DNA of 64,000 bases from Molanna angustata (taxonomy: Eukaryota; Arthropoda; Insecta; Trichoptera; Molannidae): contig OY754989.1 of the NCBI GenBank assembly GCA_963576475.1, forward strand, positions 25,801,531 to 25,865,530, in the 5' to 3' direction. The translations under genes were made by a program, and so were the position numbers. Under the pieces are notes generated by a model. The model searched no databases, had not been told where the DNA came from, and was given only the letters and a program-made list of their open reading frames with translations. Shown in pieces: positions 11,682 through 22,257 of this stretch; positions within the stretch are counted from its first letter, which is position 1, and each line of letters begins with the position of its first letter.

Positions 11682-11837
11682 AAATTATAAATGAATTTGG
11701 TATGGTAAAATAAAAACCAAAGTTTTCAGTTCTACTACTTTAATGACACTGACTAGTTTCGGTCATACAGTGACCATTTTCAAGTAGAACTGAAAACTTT
11801 GGTATTTATTTTACCATACCAAATTCATTTATAATTT
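11682..11837. repeat. Penelope-type palindrome (54-bp arms)
   Basis: Arms 11682-11735 and 11784-11837 are reverse complements with one visible mismatch, around a 48-base loop. The loop reads ACTAGTTTCGGTCATACAGT and GACCATTTTCAAG. This resembles the terminal repeat sequence of arthropod Penelope-like elements (tracts of the type GACCGAAACTAGT). Read as a foldback fragment of a Penelope pseudo-LTR lying in the MULE-A intron. Confidence 0.7.
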
Positions 11838-11931
11838 GAAATGGAGTTCTACCAAGAATTGTCCGTAGAAAAGTTAAAAAAAGTAAACTGTTTAAGAAAA
11901 TTCTTGATTATTCTAATCATTTGATATTCAG

Positions 11932-13181
11932 GTTTGAAAAAATTTTTGCTCTTCTTTGCAAACGCATTTATGTCTGATGATTTTCCAGCTTTTTATAATG
12001 CTTGGTGTGAAGTAATGGGGCCCATTCCAAACCGCTTGCTTTGTTCGTGGCACATTCAAAGGAACTGGTTCCAGAACCTAAATAAAATTTCTGTGATGTC
12101 TAAAAAATCATTGATTTATAAAACTTCGAAGGTTTTGCAAAGAGAAACAAATATAGAAGTTTTTACAACAGGCTTAGAAAAAACTTTAAAACAGCTGTTG
12201 GAAGATGAAGACACTCTGGAATTTGGGAAATATTTCAAAAAAACATATGTTTCAAGAGCTGAAATGTGGGGTTATTGTCATCGTTAATATATTGGAATAA
12301 ACACCAATATGTATTTGGAGTCCCTGCACAAGAGAATCAAATATCTGTACTTAGAAGGGAAGAAATGCAAACGCTTAGATAAGTCAATAAATGCTCTTCT
12401 GGGACTCGTACGTGACAAAACATTTGAAACGATAATAAGACTGTCAAAAAATAAATTATCTGACAAAAGTATTAAGATAAGGGAAAGTCACAAAAGCAGC
12501 GGACACATAACAGAGGCAATGGTAAATAAAATTGATGAGGGTAAATGGCTTGTTGCTAGTTCCAGTCTCAGTAACACAAATTATTTAGTAGAGAAATGTA
12601 CTTCAGAGAGAACATGCCATTATGTAAACTGTAATTTAAAATGTATTCCATGTACCATTTGTATTCATTCATTTAAATGTAGTTGCATAAATAATGTGAT
12701 TCAGCTAAATATTTGCAAACACATACATGCATGTGCTCGTTTATGTATTCAGAGTAATACTGAAGATGTGCAGCAAATTGACTCAAAACAATGTAAAGAT
12801 ATCATACAACTTTTGCCTTGTGAAAATAAGACAATGCATTCTAATACTTTGAATGAGATAAAGACTAAATGTGATCTTATTGTTGGGTTAAGCCAAAGGG
12901 CAAATATTAGTGACAAAAGTACCAAAGTAGTTTTTGATTATTTGAACAAAGCCATTGATGAATTAAATAAGGGCGAAGTAAATTTTAAAAACAGTGAGAA
13001 TGTGAACACTAAAAAATGCATAGAAAAGCAAGTAAAGTTCACAGCAAAAAAAAAGCACAACAAATCAACTCAAGAAATTCCTTCAGTTGTGGAAGCCCAA
13101 ATAATACGAAAAAGTTTTATTGTGAATGAGAAAAATGTTCTTAATGTTCACCAGAGTTTTGACCATACATATTTTAAATAA
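11932..13181 (+). pseudogene. MULE-A exon c: partial MULE core and SWIM finger
   Basis: After a TTCAG acceptor the frame encodes SDDFPAFYNAWCEVM and LLCSWHIQRNW, the second-Asp and C-x2-H blocks of MULE transposases. Then come MWGYCHR, a TAA stop (12285-12287) and, in the same frame, NTNMYLESLHKRIKYLYL. From about 12670, FKCSCIN and CKHIHA form a C-x-C-xn-C-x-H SWIM finger. The first-Asp block upstream of SDDFPAF is absent. The last 80 residues are Lys/Asn-rich. Apart from the stop the frame is open to 13181. Confidence 0.8.
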
Positions 13182-13221
13182 TCTTGCAATATTCTGTAAT
13201 ACAATGAGTAACTTATTATTC

Positions 13222-13885
13222 ATCATTATCTAGAAAGACTTTATGAATGGTGTGAATTGAATAAGTTACCGCTTAAAATGTCAAATAATCACTTTCTTCA
13301 ATATAAAAAATAAGATCACCTTTCAATATTCTATAAACAATATAATATTAACTAGGGTGTCCAGTGTATCTGACTTGGATGTAATCTTTGATAAGCGACT
13401 AACCTTTGTCATGCATATAAATGATAGATGTCGTAAGGCTTTGAAGATGTTGGGCTTTGTTCTGCGAACCTCTAAGAATTTTAAATCTTTGTTAGCTGTA
13501 AAACATCTCTATTGTTCTTTAAATCGTAGTCAATTGGAATATAACTCGACAGTTTGGTCACCGCATTAAAATATTCATTCTAATACATTGGAAAATATTC
13601 AGCAGAAACTGTTACGTTATATTAATTTCAGGCTTGGCATATCCTTGTATGTGTATGACATTAACTATGATTTCCTTAGAAACTCATTCAGTCTGCCTAC
13701 TATATGGTTGGATGGAAGATATCGCCAACAAGCAATAAACCTCCCATTGTACATTTATTGTGTACATAAATTTATTGTAAAATATCTAACTGATAGTTTT
13801 CAAAATAAGTTATTCAATAAATTGATGTTTCAATTTGGGATATTCCACCCTTCATCCATATTTCTGATCTCTTGCTATATTTGAT
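13222..13885 (+). pseudogene. Jockey-type LINE fragment running into the right arm
   Basis: The plus strand encodes LYEWCELNKLPL (about 13230), DLDVIFDKRLTFVMHIND, FVLRTSKNFKSLL, RSQLEYNSTVWSPH, then a stop, then IQQKLLRYINFRL and IWLDGRYRQQAINLPLY. This matches the C-terminal part of the 715-residue LINE protein at 30422-32569 (DLGVILDNKLSFIPHID, RSHLEFASTVWSP). The segment beyond 13702 lies inside the inverted arm and is mirrored at 1380-1555. Confidence 0.7.
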
Positions 13886-14708
13886 TGATCACTATAATAT
13901 AAAAGAGATTTTAATCACTATATTATATTTTTCTATGACAAAAACTTTATTATTTTAAAGACTACGCTGCTGAAAATTCAATATAAATTAATTAAACTAC
14001 TTGTAAGTTTTCCAGTTACAATGTTACTATAATAATTCTTCTTCGTGCCTCTGTTGTTGGGTACTTCCGTCTTACTATAATTATATTATATCATCAAGGT
14101 ATTAAGATGATATTATAGCAATTTAAATTTATAGATAAACGAAAATGTTTGCGTCAAGAGGAGGTTGCGGCCTCCATATATAAATGCCATTGAAAGGAAT
14201 GGGCTGCCCAAGGAAAGGTCTGTTCGTCGTACCTGATCTTATTTTTGCGCTGCCTCAAGATATATTTTCATAATATTATATAGCCTATACTATTATCAAG
14301 TTAATGAAGAAAATATTGGTGAAAGTCTGATTTCAATAAAATAAACAGTTTTTGATATAAAATCACTGAAATTGTAATTAACCTACATGATCAACATAAT
14401 TTTAATATAAATGATTATGTAAAACGGCTAATATTCTTTTCAAAATATATTTAAACACTTCATTTATATTTATTTACAAAAGTTTGATGTACACAATAGT
14501 TTTTTTATTAAAAAAAAATAAACAAAAAACAACTCGTATTATAGAAATACTTACATTTATACATACATCAACGATGTTTTAGTATTATCATTCACTGGCT
14601 GTCACACTGGCTGTCAGAACTTTTGAAGTATATGCACTTTCTAGGGATCTAGCTATGACATCTATGGATTTTAAAGAAATGTATTTTTTCTATGGTAGCC
14701 ATTGGTTT
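13702..14708 (-). repeat. Right arm of 1.0-kb inverted repeat
   Basis: Reverse complement of 550-1555. The inner end starts at ATATGGTTGGATGG and the outer end is CTATGGTAGCCATTGGTTT. It is followed by TTAC and then ACAAGCGTCTTTAGC, which belongs to the MULE-B TIR. High identity means the duplication, or a later gene conversion, is much younger than the decayed gene between the arms. Confidence 0.9.
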
Positions 14709-14732
14709 TACACAAGCGTCTTTAGCACAAAT

Positions 14733-15330
14733 TAGTGGTGCAAAGTTCGATATTTTTGTAAGATCCTGTCTTTTAAAATCGATTCATGAAATTTATGCGG
14801 ATCATCAATTCGCTCTTCGATTCAATATGATTCAAATATAGCTACCCTTATCTATCGTACATAACATGTACGTAGAATGACAGAGAAAACAAAACCGATT
14901 CAAAATATGATATGCAAATGTAGGCGTTAAAATGTTTGCATTTCAATGTACTTAATGGTCAATATTGCTTAAATATTTTATGAACCATAATGAATTAGTC
15001 GTGAATCGAAGATCGCCTTCAAAATAGTATATTCAATTATAGACGTTACGTATTTGTTTTTCAAAGTATATTGCGGTCAAAATTGCTTAACATATTTAAG
15101 AACCGCAATGAATTAGATTTTATGAACCATAATGAATTAGTTGTGAATCGATGATTGCCATGAGTCGGTATGTGTATCGCATTCTAACGATATATTTTAT
15201 ATGAGATAGAAAGTGTGAGAGTGATGTCTGGTTCATGAGCGGATCGTTGTGGCAACGTGAACCGTGAGTCACCGATTCAATTTAATGATCCGGTCAAATA
15301 ATACGGATCACTCATTTTTCCCCGTCGCTA
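14733..15330. mobile_element. hAT-like MITE in the MULE-B left TIR
   Basis: A 598-bp insertion with no coding capacity. It is flanked by the 8-bp duplication GCACAAAT (14725-14732 and 15331-15338). Termini are TAGTGGTG at the left and CGTCGCTA at the right (TAGCGACG as reverse complement), fitting short hAT ends of the TAGNGNNG type. Removing it restores the MULE-B TIR seen uninterrupted at 23820-23919. Inside are two or three direct repeats of TATGAACCATAATGAATTAG (about 14980, 15105, 15120). Confidence 0.72.
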
Positions 15331-15338
15331 GCACAAAT

Positions 15339-15391
15339 AACCCATCCGTGCGAAAATGGCGGCTTTGTTGTCAAATTTGACGTCTCTCATA
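15339..15391 (+). repeat. MULE-B left TIR, innermost piece
   Basis: AACCCATCCGTGCGAAAATG and the following TCAAATTTGACGTCT match the reverse complement of 23820-23872 with a few changes. This is the inner half of the TIR. Confidence 0.75.
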
Positions 15392-15585
15392 AAACCTAAA
15401 GAACCTAGCGTATACCAGAGTATTTGGTATACCTTCATTCTTCATAACCTAGCGCCGACTTTTTCCCATATTTTTTGTTTAGGTTTGTTTATAATAATTG
15501 AGAATAATATATCTTTTTATAATATATACCTTTGTGTTTTAATTCAAAATCATAGCATCCCAATCTGTAGAAATTTTCCTGATTA

Positions 15586-15830
15586 ATGGCAATGAGAATC
15601 CTATTTTATTTCCTAAATTATTACAAAAAAAATTTCAGTGTGATATTTGTAATACAGAATTCAATCACAAACATAACATGAATAGACATAAAAGAATCAA
15701 ACATGGTTTGAAATTAAAAAATAATTCAGATGATTCGAAGATATTTAAATGTTCGTTGTGTCCTTTAAAATTTTCCACAAAATTATCTCTAGGAAATCAT
15801 AATCGAAGAAAGCATAGATTTAAAAAATGA
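15586..15830 (+). pseudogene. MULE-B zinc-finger exon remnant
   Basis: The frame encodes FQCDICNTEFNHKHNMNRHK with IKH, and FKCSLCPLKFSTKLSLGNHN with RKH: two C2H2 fingers ending at TGA (15828-15830). The order and sequence resemble MULE-A exon a. No start codon was fixed. Confidence 0.7.
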
Positions 15831-15946
15831 ATATGTTCTAAACTGTAAATTTTGCTCATTTTCGGCTTCAAAAAAGATTTTGAAAAAAAATTTCTAACAA
15901 ACCATAATATAAATAAATTAAAAACCAAACTATTAGTTTTAATTCC

Positions 15947-16138
15947 ATGAATGAATTTAAAAGTTGGAAAGATAATTTAGAATTAGAAACAAGGAGTAAA
16001 TTTATTTATAAAGCATCCATGTCTTATGATAATATAAAAACTACGTATTTTTCTTGTCATCGTAGTGGTTATTTTGTTTCAAAAGGAGAAGGTTTTCACC
16101 ATATTAAAAGCCAAGGATCCAAAAAGATTAATGCATTC
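15947..16138 (+). pseudogene. MULE-B WRKY/GCM1-like finger exon remnant
   Basis: The frame gives FKSWKDNLELETRSKFIY, TTYFSCHRSGYF, and GSKKINAFCP. It aligns over its length with MULE-A exon b, with clear divergence, so it is a second MULE gene and not a recent copy. It stops where the RTE-2 LINE begins at 16141. The catalytic core and SWIM part of MULE-B were not found. Confidence 0.72.
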
Positions 16139-16140
16139 TG

Positions 16141-16906
16141 TCCTCATGACTGAGGAAAACTGCTGCAGTCCATCGCTACACGTATGGCCCGCCTCCATGT
16201 CAATCTGTTTTGGGCTGGACGCAGAGCACCAGTTACCGAAGACCCCATTGTAGACTTAACCAGATCGCTCCATTTGGTCGGTGAGCGACCACGAGATCTT
16301 CGTCCCTCCACGCTGCCCATCACAACAAGCTTCTCGAGGCAGTCCGGTTCCCTTCTGGCAATGTGTCCAAAGAATTGAAGGATATGTCTGTAACATATTG
16401 TCAACAGACGATCCTCAAACTTCAGCTCATCCAGAATTGACACATTCGTTCTTCTGGCTGTCCACGGTTGCATGGGTCCAGCACCACATTTCGAAGGCAT
16501 CGATCCTCTTTCGCTCTGACTCCCTCTGCGTCCATGTTTCCACACCATACAGGTACATCGAGAATATCAGAGCCCTGATGAGTCTAGCCTTCGTGTTTTT
16601 TGTGACGGTCCTGTCCTTCCACACTCTTATGAGATTTCCCAGTACTCTCTTTGCCAAGGCGATGCGTCTTCTCACTTCCACGTCACAACCACCGGTGTCA
16701 CATATGTTGGAACCTAGATATGTGAAGTCATGTACTATTTCAAGATGTTTTAGAGAAGTTATTGGGGGAAGTTTACATGTTCTATCAAACACCATCACCA
16801 GTTTGGTTTTGCATTGATTTATGCTCAGACTGAGTGATAAGACTTTCTCTCTCAACACAATCCAAGAGCTGTTTCATATCTGTCTCGTTCGTGGCTACAC
16901 GGATAT
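16141..16906 (-). mobile_element. RTE-2 LINE, 5'-truncated
   Basis: On the minus strand from about 16906: IRVATNETDMKQLLD, then FTYLGSNICDTGGCDVEVRR, RIALAKRVLGNL, YLYGVETWT, then (after a frameshift near 16480) RRTNVSILDELKFEDRLL, HILQFFGHIARREPDCLE and GSVEGRRSRGRSPTKWSDL to the end near 16141. This is the post-RT C-terminal region of an RTE-clade ORF2. RT and endonuclease are missing. Same family as 2527-2890. Confidence 0.82.
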
Positions 16907-17719
16907 AACATACAAAAAATGTTGTCAACAAGAACAAAATAGACTTTGCAAGATATAATTAAACCAAATTCTTGTGAAAAGACAAATCTAAAGAAGGGTC
17001 GCCGGACAATTATTCTTTATGACCTTTCCTAATATTTTTTATCAAAAAAATATCCCCTTTAACTAATCATCTCATATTGTGTATCGCTAATGAGCCGTCT
17101 AACACATTGTATGTAAAAAAGCTTATCTCATTTTACTTTGCGCTTTGTTATCTTGCTACTTTTGTTTTCAAGTAAAATATATACCATATGTTAACAGTTA
17201 CAAATTAGCTCTCTTTTCATGCTTTCAACTCATTCACTGTGTAAAACGTGTTTTGACCGTTTTTTAAGTAATAACCAGTACATACATAATACATAAATCC
17301 TGAACCTGAATATATGATCATATTTTGTTTGATATTTAATTGTGTATTTATTAATTTGACTTTAATGTACTGTAAATTCACTATGTCATATGATAAATAA
17401 ATAAATACATAAGTATATAATTTTGGTTGAAATTAATTTTGATTTCATTGATAATTAAATATTTGTTCTTGAATACATTATTGTATGTTTTATAAGGGAC
17501 GGCCGGAGAAGGATTCTGGAGGAGGCCAGGGCCCACACAGGGCTGTAGCGCCAATGATGATGATGTTTTATAAGTAGACCTCTAAGCATATCCTAAATAC
17601 TTACCTATTTGTACCTAACTCTGATATTATAACGAGTAATGGTTATAACAAGCAAATTTAGTTTGTCCTTTTGTGCTCGCTATAACCAAGTCTGACTGAA
17701 TTTATTTTTAACTTCTTTA
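16907..17719. other. AT-rich region with a tiny RTE-like tail
   Basis: Mostly featureless. The patch 17497-17570 reads GGACGGCCGGAGAAGGATTC, then GGAGGAGGCCAGGGCCC and (ATG)n. It resembles the 3' end of RTE-type LINEs (LEEARAHTGL-like peptide) and is probably a very short 5'-truncated insertion. Confidence 0.45.
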
Positions 17720-18130
17720 TACTTGTAACATTTAGTACTTAATTGTATTATAACTTTAAAATTCTAAATGGTGAAAGGATTTTCTATTTCTAATATATGC
17801 TTCTGTTTATTTATGGGTTATTGGAATTATTTGTAACAATTTGTACTTAACTATATTATGACTGCAATTTTTCAAATTGTGATAAGACTGTGTATTTTGA
17901 AAATAAGAATATTTTATTTATAAGCCATTGATATTATTTCTAACATTTTGTACTTAACTGTATTATGATTGTAAATTTCTAAATGGTGAAATGATTTTTT
18001 ATTTCTAGTATATGCTTGTGTTTATTTGACGGGTTATTGGAATTATTTGTAACAATTTTTACTTAACTGTATTATGACTGTATTTTCCAAATGGTGACTG
18101 GACTATTGAAAATATGTATGCGTTTATTTA
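17720..18130 (+). repeat. AT-rich ~120-bp tandem repeat, left block
   Basis: Three to four diverged copies contain GGGTTATTGGAATTATTTGT, then TGTACTTAACTGTATTATGA and TTTCCAAATGGTGA. Period is roughly 110-130 bp. The same unit resumes at 19575-19880, so a LINE split the array. Confidence 0.72.
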
Positions 18131-18164
18131 ACTTTAATTTTTGAAATTTTAATTAAAATATGTA

Positions 18165-18342
18165 AGCATTAGGATCATGCTGAAAATCAGCTGCAGGGGG
18201 CTTGTCCTCCTGCAACATAGCTGAGCATGGTCCTTTTGAGTTGGAGAGGTTGTTTTAATTTATTTTTATTTTATTGTTTATATCTTGTATTTGTATGTAA
18301 CTTCTTCTGCTCAATAAATGTATTATTATTATTATTATTAAC
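18165..18342 (+). mobile_element. Possible LINE 3' UTR ending in (ATT)n
   Basis: A stretch with AGCTGAGCATGGTCCTTTTG and AATAAATG followed by (ATT)n at about 18320-18342. It looks like the 3' end of a non-LTR element; no coding part precedes it. Family not recognised. Confidence 0.35.
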
Positions 18343-18344
18343 TG

Positions 18345-19565
18345 GTAGCAGCAAAATTAAGAGCCCTCATCTATACATAATATGTATTATGGCAAAAGCG
18401 CTCAAAGTAGAATGGAAACCTAATCTCAAAATCCTGAAGAACCATTAGGTAAGGTTGGAGTTCAGAGAAAAAGTGAATCTATCACTTCAAGAAATAAAAG
18501 AGAACACTCCAATTAATGAAATATGGGAGGAACCTCAGAAAATCTATTGGGAACAGTACAGCCAAACAGAAGATTAGGCCTGGTTGACGAGGAGTGTGAA
18601 ATAGTAACTAGGCAGAAAAATGACGCCTATTTCCGAATGCAGCAAAGAAAAACCAGGAGTAGGAGAAACAGAGGGCTACAAAGATAAAAGAAAGGCAGGA
18701 AAACAATTACGATGTCAATGAAAGTAGAAAATTCTAAAGAGCTGTTAACCTACTAAGAAAATATTTCAGTGAGAATCACAGAAGCAAAAACAGGTATATA
18801 CTCATCAACAGTGAGGATATTATTCTGAAGCGTTGGGTCGAGTACTAAGTACTCGAGTACGAGTAGATAATGAGATCAATTATATGTATAAAGAATTAAA
18901 CATCTCCAGGGCATGATGACATACCAGCAGAACTGTTCAAGTATGGTGGTAGTAAAGTTATCTCAATTCTGCATGAAATTATCACCTAAATTTGGGAATT
19001 TGAAGTAATGCTAAAAGATTGGGAGACTGGCTTGATCTGTTCACTACATAAAAAGAGAGAAGCATTGAACTGTATTAACTACAGAGGCACACACTTTTAA
19101 GCACAGCATATAAGAGTTTTGTTTATGCGCGACTCCTACACTTCGTGGAACATGTCGTCAGGCAATATCAAAGCTGGTTTGGTCAGGCAGATCACTTAAA
19201 AGGAAGACAATATGTTATTGGTGTTTGAAACAACTATATTAAGGAAAAATTTTGGCCCAAATAATGATGGTGGGGCTTGAAGAATACGGTATCATCATAA
19301 ACTAGAGGAAATGGATAATTTAGTCTAATTTATAAAAAATTCAGCACCTACGTTGGCTGGATAGATGATGACCGTTCTCCAAAAAAGGAATTAGACACCT
19401 GTCCTGAAGGGAGAAGTAGAGGCAGACCTAGGTTAAGATGACTGGACGATGTGGTGTGCGATATAAGAGAAATGGTCCTGATAAATTGGAGAAGACTGGC
19501 AGTCGATAGGGAGGGATGGAGACGACTTCTGGAGGCCAAAGTCCATAGCGGACTATAGCACCGGT
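18345..19565 (+). pseudogene. RTE-3 LINE relic, heavily decayed
   Basis: Coding traces in several frames: RKVNLSLQEIKENTPINEIW-like linker (about 18465), SPGHDDIPAELFKYGG (about 18905), LKDWETGLICSLHKK (19012-19056), NCINYRGTH, and near the end GRSRGRPRLR, WLDDV-like and NWRRLAVDR (about 19410-19510), finishing in a T-rich tract at 19570. This is an RTE-clade ORF2 with many stops, distinct from RTE-1 and RTE-2. It interrupts the ~120-bp satellite. Confidence 0.65.
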
Positions 19566-19574
19566 TATGTATTT

Positions 19575-19925
19575 TTTTTTTTGGTTATTGGAATTATTTT
19601 TAACTGTAATTTTCCAAATGGTGACAGTGATTTCTATTTTGAATATGTCTATGTTAATTTTATGGGTTTTTGGAATTATTTGTCACCATGTTATGACTAT
19701 AATTTTCCAAATGGTAATAGTGCTTTTTATTTAGTATAATATGTTGTTATAATAATTTAATGGTTCATTGGAATTATTTGTAATATTTTGTAACTGTATT
19801 ATTATGACTGTAATTTTTCAATTGATGCCAGTTCTATAATACTAATACAGTATAAGTATGATGTTTATTTTTTATTGAAATTATTTGTATAGTTATTGAA
19901 ATTATTTGTATAGTCTTTTTTGAAA
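19575..19925 (+). repeat. AT-rich ~120-bp tandem repeat, right block
   Basis: Three further copies of the unit seen at 17720-18130 (GGAATTATTTGT, TTTCCAAATGGTGA). Confidence 0.7.
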
Positions 19926-20077
19926 CATTAAAAAGAAAATAAGAAAGGTATGTATAGATTGAAATAAATATTGTTTTATTTAATACCTACTAATAAAGAG
20001 CGCATTCCCTTTATATTATAAAATTTGTGTCCCATGAAATGCAAGAAATACTGTAGGTATTAATGCATACTTACCAT

Positions 20078-20336
20078 ACATCCAATTTTTTTATTTTATT
20101 TTACTTCTCGGGCAACTAACAGGTACTATGTCAAATATTAATTAATCAAAATTAAATATTAATAATTAAGACACGCACCCAAAAACAAGTAGCCACATTC
20201 TGGAGACTTACAATATTTATCGTCTCACAGATCCAGACTGAAAACACAATTAAAAACTGTGTCTCCACCGGGAATCGAACCCTGGACCTTTGGATCAGCA
20301 GTCAGATATCTAACCAACTGAGCCACGAAGGCCAGA
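20078..20336 (-). mobile_element. tRNA-derived SINE-1, copy 1
   Basis: On the minus strand the element starts GGCCTTCGTGGCTCAGTTGG (box A) and contains a box-B-like GGTTCGATTCC about 50 bases on, then a unique body and a T-rich/AAAT-type tail at 20078-20105. It would be transcribed by RNA polymerase III and mobilised by a LINE. A second copy is at 38438-38636. The acceptor stem does not close, so it is not a working tRNA gene. Confidence 0.8.
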
Positions 20337-20439
20337 CGACATTTTTATTTATTAACTAGTGAACACCCGGCAAACTTCGTATCGCCTGTATAATTAAAAA
20401 TTGTCCCCCATAACCACCCGTCGCTTCAGACTCTTCAAT

Positions 20440-21280
20440 ACCTCCCATCCCTTCAGTACCTTCCGTCCCTTCAGTACCTCCCGTCCCTTCAGTACCTCCC
20501 GTCCCTTCGGTCACTCCCGTCCCTTCGGTCACTCCCGTCCCTTCGGTCACTCCCGTCCCTTCGGTCACTCCCGTCCCTTCGGTCACTCCCGTCCCTTCGG
20601 TCACTCCCGTCCCTTCGGTCACTCCCGTCCCTTCGGTCACTCCCGTCCCTTCGGTCACTCCCGTCCCTTCGGTCACTCCCGTCCCTTCGGTCACTCCCGT
20701 CCCTTCGGTCACTCCCGTCCCTTCGGTCACTCCCGTCCCTTCGGTCACTCCCGTCCCTTCGGTCACTCCCGTCCCTTCGGTCACTCCCGTCCCTTCGGTC
20801 ACTCCCGTCCCTTCGGTCACTCCCGTCCCTTCGGTCACTCCCGTCCCTTCGGTCACTCCCGTCCCTTCGGTCACTCCCGTCCCTTCGGTCACTCCCGTCC
20901 CTTCGGTCACTCCCGTCCCTTCGGTCACTCCCGTCCCTTCGGTCACTCCCGTCCCTTCGGTCACTCCCGTCCCTTCGGTCACTCCCGTCCCTTCGGTCAC
21001 TCCCGTCCCTTCGGTCACTCCCGTCCCTTCGGTCACTCCCGTCCCTTCGGTCACTCCCGTCCCTTCGGTCACTCCCGTCCCTTCGGTCACTCCCGTCCCT
21101 TCGGTTACTCCCGTCCCTTCGGATGCTTCCAGGCCCTTCCGTCCCTTCAGGCCCTTTCGTCTCTTAAGGCCCTTCCGTCCCTTCAGGCCCTTCCGTCCTT
21201 TCAGGCCCTTCCGTCCCTTCAGGCCCTTCCGTCCCTTCAGGCCCTTCAGTACGTCCCATCCCTTCATAACCTTCCGTCCC
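20440..21280. repeat. 18-bp minisatellite, about 34 core copies
   Basis: The unit is CACTCCCGTCCCTTCGGT, repeated almost without change from about 20505 to 21110, with degenerate related units (CCCTTCAGTACCTCC, CCCTTCAGGCCCTTC) at both edges. Because 18 is divisible by three, both strands stay open (GHSRPF on plus, TEGTGV on minus). That is no evidence for a gene. Confidence 0.95.
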
Positions 21281-21289
21281 TTCAGTAGG

Positions 21290-22140
21290 TTAAGAAAAGT
21301 TTAATTCCCGAAACAATCCTGGGATAATTGGACCTTCTTTATCCAGGATTTTCCAACTTCATAGGTAAAATGACCAAATACACGATAAAAAAGAAGAAGT
21401 AAAAAAATGTTTAGGTCCAGAAACTGTCCTGGAAGACCTGCGATGTGATGAAAGTACAGTTGGACCTTCTTTTTCCAGGATTCTTCAACATCATAGGTAA
21501 AATGACTAAAAACACATTAAAGAAGAAGAAGAAGAAAAAAGTGTGAATCCAGAAACCGTCCTGGAAGACCTGCAAAGAGATGGAAGGACAGTTAAAGCTT
21601 CTTCTCCCAGAGTATTAGGTCATTTTATCTTCATAGGTAAAATGACCTAATACCCGATGAAGAAGAAGAAGAAGAAGAAAAGTTTTTCAATCCAGAAACC
21701 ATCCCGGTCATACGCTCAACAATTCACCAAAATTTAATTGCAATAGGATGAACGGTTCCCAGGATAGTCCACCTTCATCGGTAAAATGACCTAATACCCG
21801 ATGAAGAAGAAGAAGAAGATTTTTTTTTTAATCCAGAAACTATCCCAGTCTTACACTCGACAATTCATCAATGTTTCATTGCAATCGGATGAACGGTTCT
21901 CAGGATAGTCCACCTTCATAGGTAAAAAGACCTGATTCCCGATGAAGAAGAAGAAGAAGAAAATATTTTAAATTCAGAAATTATCCCGGGCATACGTTCG
22001 ACAATTCACCAAAGTTTAATTGCAATCGGATGAACGGTTCCCAGGATAGTCCACCTTCATAGGTAAAATGACCTAAAACTCGATGAAGAAGAAGAAGAAG
22101 TTAAAATTTTTTGATCCAGAAACCATCCCTGGTATACTCT
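21290..22140. repeat. ~150-170-bp tandem units with (GAA)n
   Basis: About five to six units, each with a CCAGAAAC-CATCCCGG-like start, GGATAGTCCACCTTCATAGG, TAAAATGACCTAATACCCGA and a (GAA)4-5 block. The GAA runs differ in length between units. Confidence 0.85.
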
Positions 22141-22257
22141 CGACAGTTCACCAAAGTTTCATCGCAATCGGATGAGCGGTTTAGGAGCGCATTCAACACA
22201 TACATAGATACATACATAGATACATACAAACATTCAAATTTATAATATATGTAGATT

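Larger units (their letters stand above)
7386..13181 (+). pseudogene. MULE-A transposase gene, split by introns and insertions
   Basis: A multi-exon Mutator-like transposase gene can be traced. Exon a (7386-7500 plus 9132-9383) starts with ATG and encodes C2H2 fingers. A GT-AG intron of 110 bp (9384-9493) follows, then exon b (9494-9814) with a Cys/His block resembling WRKY/GCM1-type fingers. A long intron (9815-11931) holds an RTE-1 copy and a Penelope palindrome. Exon c (11932-13181) carries part of the MULE core and a SWIM finger. Splice phases agree at both junctions (E-D-F-L; A-G-L-K). The region with the first catalytic Asp is missing and a TAA at 12285-12287 interrupts exon c, so it is dead. 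Confidence 0.8.
20350..22257. mobile_element. Repetitive element of unclear class with minisatellite core
   Basis: It starts ACTAGTGAACACCCGGCAAA and ends with ATCGGATGAGCGGTTTAGGA, a (CATAGATA)n patch and ATATATGTAGAT. Such ends recur in many insect genomes, in non-autonomous elements I cannot classify from here (Helentron-like or SINE-like are both possible). The interior is two tandem arrays, listed separately. No protein is encoded. Confidence 0.45.

Noticed and set aside
16184..16817. Plus-strand frames over the RTE-2 copy
   Set aside because: The minus strand encodes recognisable RTE residues; the plus frames have none.
20270..20336. Functional tRNA gene on the minus strand
   Set aside because: Box A and B are present, but the acceptor stem does not pair and the sequence is part of a repeated SINE.
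20356..21288. About 300-residue repetitive reading frames on both strands (TEGTGV, GHSRPF)
   Set aside because: An 18-bp repeat keeps all stop-free frames open; no start context, codon bias or conserved domain supports a protein.
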